From: Rhizopus arrhizus
Taxonomy: Eukaryota; Mucoromycota; Mucoromycetes; Mucorales; Rhizopodaceae
Direction of reading: 5' to 3'
Length of the DNA: 64,000 bases
Assembly (NCBI GenBank): GCA_024220505.1
Contig: JAKZZE010000002.1
Location: 1,798,001 to 1,862,000 of the forward strand
Positions 59,749 to 64,000 of the stretch are shown here, piece after piece (the stretch's first letter is position 1; every line of letters starts with the position of its first letter). The position numbers and the translations under genes were made by a program. Under the pieces are notes generated by a model. That model saw nothing but the letters and a program-made list of their open reading frames with translations, searched no databases and was not told where the DNA came from.

Positions 59749-62554
59749 ATGGACTACTTTGCAAAATTTACAAAACGTATAGTTCCACCCAAAGCACAAC
59801 CGACAAGTGCGATGCAGTTGGCTAAATTTCACAAGTGTTGGGAATATGTTCATGTAAGTTTTATTCTTTCTTGGGTTGACAACTTGTTTTCCATTCTGAA
59901 CCATTAAAGTTTTCCCCACCCGTCGTTGTCCCTAGAATATGTTTGTAACAGAAGATAGAAGGACCAACGTTCATGTCCAACAGACCGAGATACCGAGTAA
60001 AATGAGAGAAATGGTGGATTTAATGGTAGACGAGGAAGCAAGGCAAGGGGACAATACAGCAGGTGTTTGTATGGAATATTTCTTAAAGAACGGCATCCTA
60101 CAGTATTTGGTCAACGTGGCAGAGAAAGCAGATTATCCGGTGGGGTTTAGAGGAGAGGCCATTCGGATGATTGCAAATATGGTTGATCTGTTGGATGATA
60201 GATTTCTGGTACACAACGCGGTGCACAAGCCAACGGTCAGGTTGTTGCGGTTTTGCGTATTGGATGATCGTCAGAGTGAGATGTACAGTGATGACCTGGT
60301 TGACTTGATGTACATTATCTGTTCAAAGATACACGGATTTCCAGCTCTTTTAAATATCTTCTTTCATGATAAACATTGGTTGACAACACCACAAAAGAAC
60401 AATACTCGTCATCCACTAGACAGTGATCAACAGCCAAAAGAGCCAGAGAGACCACCTGAATATGAATTTTTATTATTTACTTATTTATTGCGATTTGTCC
60501 ATCGAGAGGGACGATCAGGGGATTTTGCACGTACAGGATTGCTATTTTTGATGGAGATGGCAACTGACCAACTGGGAGATTTTATCTTGGGATCTGATTT
60601 TGCAACGATCATGGCCGCTGGACTCGGTGCGTTATATTCTCAGCTACCTAGAAAACTAATGGTGAGGGACGAAGACTGTGCTATCTATTCAAACCCAACC
60701 ACTTTTATCCTCGGTCAACACACCACAGAGACTCTTCCTCAAGTTCAGTTTCCGCTGGGCATTGGCATGGAATATTCAAGTTCAACCGAATTCAGATTTC
60801 AACTCGACTCGTTTCTGAAGCTGCTCGAATTCTGTCAGGATGTACTCACACGCTGTCCAAATGCCGATATCTGTCTTTGCCTACTGAATAATGTTCGAAC
60901 CATCTTTTTAGAAAACATCCTTTATCCCTCTATCCTCGAATGTTCAGACCTGGATGGTTCCTCAGTAGCCGTCATTAGTTATATCGACTTGATCTTACAA
61001 ACAGTTCACCAAGAAGATCTGGCAAAGGTTATCGTAGGCTATCTGATGGATGCTGAGCAGCAAACGGAGGAAGAGGAAGAGGTTGTGTCCATCAGCATGC
61101 GGCACTTGGATATCAATAAAGTGAGCCACTTTACCCTTTGCGATCTAATCTTGAGTCGACTTCAATCCAATTCTCAATCAGCTGTCACTGCCACACTGAA
61201 ACTTCTCAAAACCCTGGTCACCCATCACTGTCGATATGCTCTTCGACTGCTTTCGATTGAATCCGACACACACAAGAAACCAATCATGGTCTCTCATCAT
61301 CTGCGTGAGATCGAACTCTATTTCTCACTGATTATAGCAATTGACTCTACCCATGCAAAGGATACCTTGGTCTGTGGCTACGAAGAATACCTCCGTGACA
61401 TTGAGCTGAGGGTCGGTAACGATGGATGCTACCAGCAGATGAGACCATGTGACGAGCGAGCTGGTTGTGCAAAGGGTGCGGTCAGGATGAAAAGACGAAG
61501 GAGTTTCAAGTATGGACAGCAACGCGAGGTGGAAGAGGAAGGAAGGAAGGGTAAGGTGACGAGTACCAAACCTCTTTTCAGACACCGTCTTTGCTCTTCA
61601 GATCCACTCTTACAGGCTCTCTTGAGTCTCCTCAGCCACTTTTTCACACAATCAGCTGAACTCAACCTGGCTCTGACAGGGGTGGTGACCGCCTTGGCAC
61701 TCTGTCCTTACCGTAGCCTGGAAGGATGGATATCGTTCAGTGAAAGTGATCAGACCGGTCCTGATGATATCCTGGTCTTGAACCCGGATGAAGAAGATGT
61801 GACCCATTCATCTGATAACAAGATTCGAACGCAAGACATTTATGCACACTTTGAGGCTGCTATACCTGTGAATGAAGACGACGAAGAGGATGACAGGAGT
61901 GTTGATTTTGGTGCTGAAAGAGAATCGGCCAAGGTCACTCGACCCACCTTTTTCAAATCTTATCCTCCCTTTTTCACCTTACTTCGCACCTTGACTCAGC
62001 AGGTAGATTATTATCGATCAGTGATACCGTCGTTTGATGATATGCTAGAAGAACGTCGAAAGGCGCTCATGATGGGTGATTTAACCTTTGTGGACAAGAA
62101 AGCGCCTTCTTCACGTCATCCTGAACCTACGATGAGCAGAAGACCCTCGATGTTAAGGTCTGGGAACACAGATGAACTGAGCCCTTCTTCATCAGCTGTC
62201 CTTGTCTCTCGTCCTACAGGCCAAGTGGATATGAATGCGATCATGAGCAATCCAGTATCACCACTAGCACTTCACATAAGGAAAACGACTTTGATGCGTA
62301 TTCAACCTCTTTTTCCTTCTCATTTTATAAGTGAAGAACCCATCTTGGATCTCGATGATGAGGACGAACATACGTTTGTGCCTAAAACGGGTATCGATCC
62401 ATCCAAAGCCAAGAAGAGAAGAGATAAAAGCACTGAAATCACCATCTCGATGCTATTAAATAATGTAGTTCTATTGGAAGAAAGTATAAAGGAATTAGTT
62501 GCTTTGATGCAAGTCAGGCGTAGCTTGGGTATTGATCAAGTCGCTTATGTTTAA
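59749..62554 (+). CDS. FHIP: FHIP, FHF-complex subunit (RAI16/FAM160 family)
   Basis: With Hook and FTS it links early endosomes to dynein; in filamentous fungi the homologue drives endosome motility along hyphae. Exons 59749-59853 and 59936-62554 give 907 aa. Features: KFTKRIVPPKAQ at the start, VHVQQTEIPSKMREMVDLMVDEE, GVCMEYFLKNGILQYLVNVA and GFRGEAIRMIANMV near the N-terminus, typical of the RAI16-like domain, followed by EFLLFTYLLRFVHREGRSGDFART, DVLTRCPNADICLCLLNNVR and a long helical repeat region to about residue 620. The C-terminal third is acidic/Ser-rich with a final conserved helix (ISMLLNNVVLLEESIKELVALMQVR). The main exon is markedly richer in G+C than the rest of the window. 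A mariner element lies 89 bp upstream. Confidence 0.9.
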
Positions 62555-62774
62555 TGAATTTTTTTTTTGTATAATTAATATTTTTGTTTATTAATAAAAT
62601 GGAAGCACACTCTATTGATAGGCAAATTAAAGGGGGACGTTTTGTAGTTCAACTCCTTGAATGCACACATTAAATACTTGTATTATTTATAATAAAAAAA
62701 AGGGGGGAAAAAAGTAGATTGGAATCAAAAAGGGAGAAGGTCTTGAAATAGCCACCTTTCAGGAAAATAAAAAT

Positions 62775-62820
<46 letters not shown>

Positions 62821-63194
62821 TTGCATAATATGCTTCTTTCTTGTCAAACATGACTTTAAGCACCGCATTCTATATAAAAAGGAAATAGATTGATGTGTGT
62901 CTATGTGCTGTATCTCTCTTTCACAACCCCCCCTTTTTTTATTGCACGTACTCTCACATGAAACTTTTTCTTTAATAGCAAAAAGGTCATTTTTTAAATA
63001 CTAGAGTTGTAAAGATGTCAAATAAGTTGTTATGTAAACATCGAATAGATTCTCATTGGCTAGTCGCATTATCATTAAAACAATAGAATTTGGGGGGTTC
63101 TATTACATGCCGACTTTTTTTTTTTTTTTTTTCACGTTTTTCTCTCTCTCTCTCTTTCTTCACTCTTTTCTTCTTCTTTTTTTCTTTTCTTTTA
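62555..63194. other. Spacer with 35-nt A tract
   Basis: A tract at 62783-62817. A C/T-rich block (63115-63194) immediately precedes the next ATG. No gene recognised. Confidence 0.45.
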
Positions 63195-64000
63195 ATGGAT
63201 GGTATTCTTGACAAGTTTGGTAAAGCCAAACATAAACCAAAACAATCCATGAATTCAACATCACCCAAAACTAGAACAGTGAAACGTATACTTAGCATTA
63301 AACCAAAGTCGAATAGTAAGCTTTTTATATTCAATTGATATCAGTTTTTCTAATAATAACAGTATCACATAAGCAAATCATCACAAACAATTCAACATTT
63401 GAACCTGGTGCTGCTGAAATTCATTTCGCACAAGATCAAGCAATACCACCAAAAGATGAAGTCAATCAATTGTTTAATAATATGCTTGTGAGTAAAAGAG
63501 ATTTGTAATGTTGGGTATTCATTAATGAGATTTACACCTTATAAGGAACGCCGTGGTATTCATGATCCGGGCATGAAACAAAGTATGGAGAAGTGGGGAA
63601 TTGAAAAGAAATGGTTGATGATCAATCAAGAGCTTCAGGCTGAGCTATTAGTATCAGGAGGTGTGCCAATCAAGGGTAGGGGAAGTATGGAATCAAAACA
63701 GCCACTTCCTAGCTGCAGTAACAGCAGTGATGAAGCAGTGCAGCCACAAAAATCCATATCGACACCTACGACGACTCGGCTGAAGCAACCAACACTTCAT
63801 GCCAGCCAGAGCACACTGACATCAACCAGCCCAGGAAGATCAAAGAGTACGTCTCCTCGAACAAAAAAGGATCACTTTTTTCATGCAGGTACCTTGGATC
63901 ATCATTCACCCGAATTTTTCATTCGCAAATTTCTCGATCCAAACTTGAGATCGGTTACGACACCGATTGCTGCGAGATTAGAAGTCTCGCTGAGGACTCG
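63195..64000 (+). CDS. Formin-like protein, N-terminal part (truncated by window end)
   Basis: Exons 63195-63315, 63363-63487 and 63546 onward are in phase and run off the window. The first 40 residues are basic (DKFGKAKHKPKQ). After intron 2 the sequence ERRGIHDPGMKQSMEKWGIEKKWLMINQE matches the start of a diaphanous-type GTPase-binding/FH3 region, and HSPEFFIRKFLDPNLRSVTT followed by ARLEVSLRTR matches the next conserved part of fungal formins. A Ser/Thr/Pro-rich linker (QPTLHASQSTLTSTSPGRSK) separates them. Formins nucleate and elongate actin filaments at hyphal tips and septa under Rho control. FH1 and FH2 domains should lie beyond 64000. Confidence 0.8.

Noticed and set aside
1..64000. 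tRNA, rRNA, CRISPR and operon searches by eye
   Set aside because: No box A/box B pairs, rRNA core sequences or regularly spaced repeats were found; adjacent genes have separate promoters and introns.

Overview
The window looks like nuclear DNA of an early-diverging filamentous fungus, most likely Mucoromycota/Mucorales. This is an inference: it rests on the AT-rich sequence, many short introns (about 45-70 nt, GTAAGT-like donors, TTTATAG/TAG acceptors), T-rich promoters, the protein types (sugar porter, Pho80-like cyclins, Big1/V-ATPase accessory, tyrosine-recombinase relic) and a Rab32-type GTPase. There are no operons, tRNAs, rRNAs or CRISPR arrays. The gene models below were built by hand from splice signals, reading phase and protein-family motifs. 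About 80 introns were placed, and phase closes in all but one multi-exon gene.

Layout. 1-6.4 kb is a transposon graveyard: a decayed Tc1/mariner transposase, a decayed tyrosine recombinase and a 100-bp MITE. 6.4-8.7 kb holds a Zn2Cys6-PAS regulator and ribose-5-phosphate isomerase. 11.5-18.7 kb holds linker histone H1, a hexose-type transporter and an ER FKBP. 21.4-23.4 kb holds a Gdt1-type cation transporter and a seven-knuckle CNBP/Gis2 protein. U6 snRNA lies at 25.3 kb, followed by TFIIB and a PH-domain protein. 30.3-39.2 kb carries a small acidic unknown, an Ear1/Ssh4 ubiquitin-ligase adaptor, MTO1, a Pho80-like cyclin and a Big1/Voa1-like protein. 39.3-44.1 kb has a two-domain secreted SGNH-like protein and Rab32. 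46-47 kb is another mariner relic. 47.7-57.7 kb carries a plasma-membrane syntaxin, complex I NDUFA9, an A20/AN1 protein, a second Pho80-like cyclin, a small membrane protein and alpha-SNAP. 58.3-59.7 kb is a Tc1/mariner copy with recognisable ends, placed directly in front of an FHIP gene. The window ends inside a formin-like gene.

Functions. Several genes belong to endomembrane traffic (syntaxin, alpha-SNAP, Rab32, FHIP, Ear1/Ssh4, Gdt1, Big1/Voa1) or mitochondrial function (MTO1, NDUFA9). They lie on both strands with separate promoters, so I read this as ordinary eukaryotic gene order rather than a cluster. No convincing new multi-gene system was found. The most unusual signals are two independent 5-nt microexons (sugar porter and syntaxin), two GC-AG introns, an SGNH-family protein that appears to have lost its nucleophile serine, very long T tracts a few bases upstream of start codons, and a mariner element inserted in the FHIP promoter.
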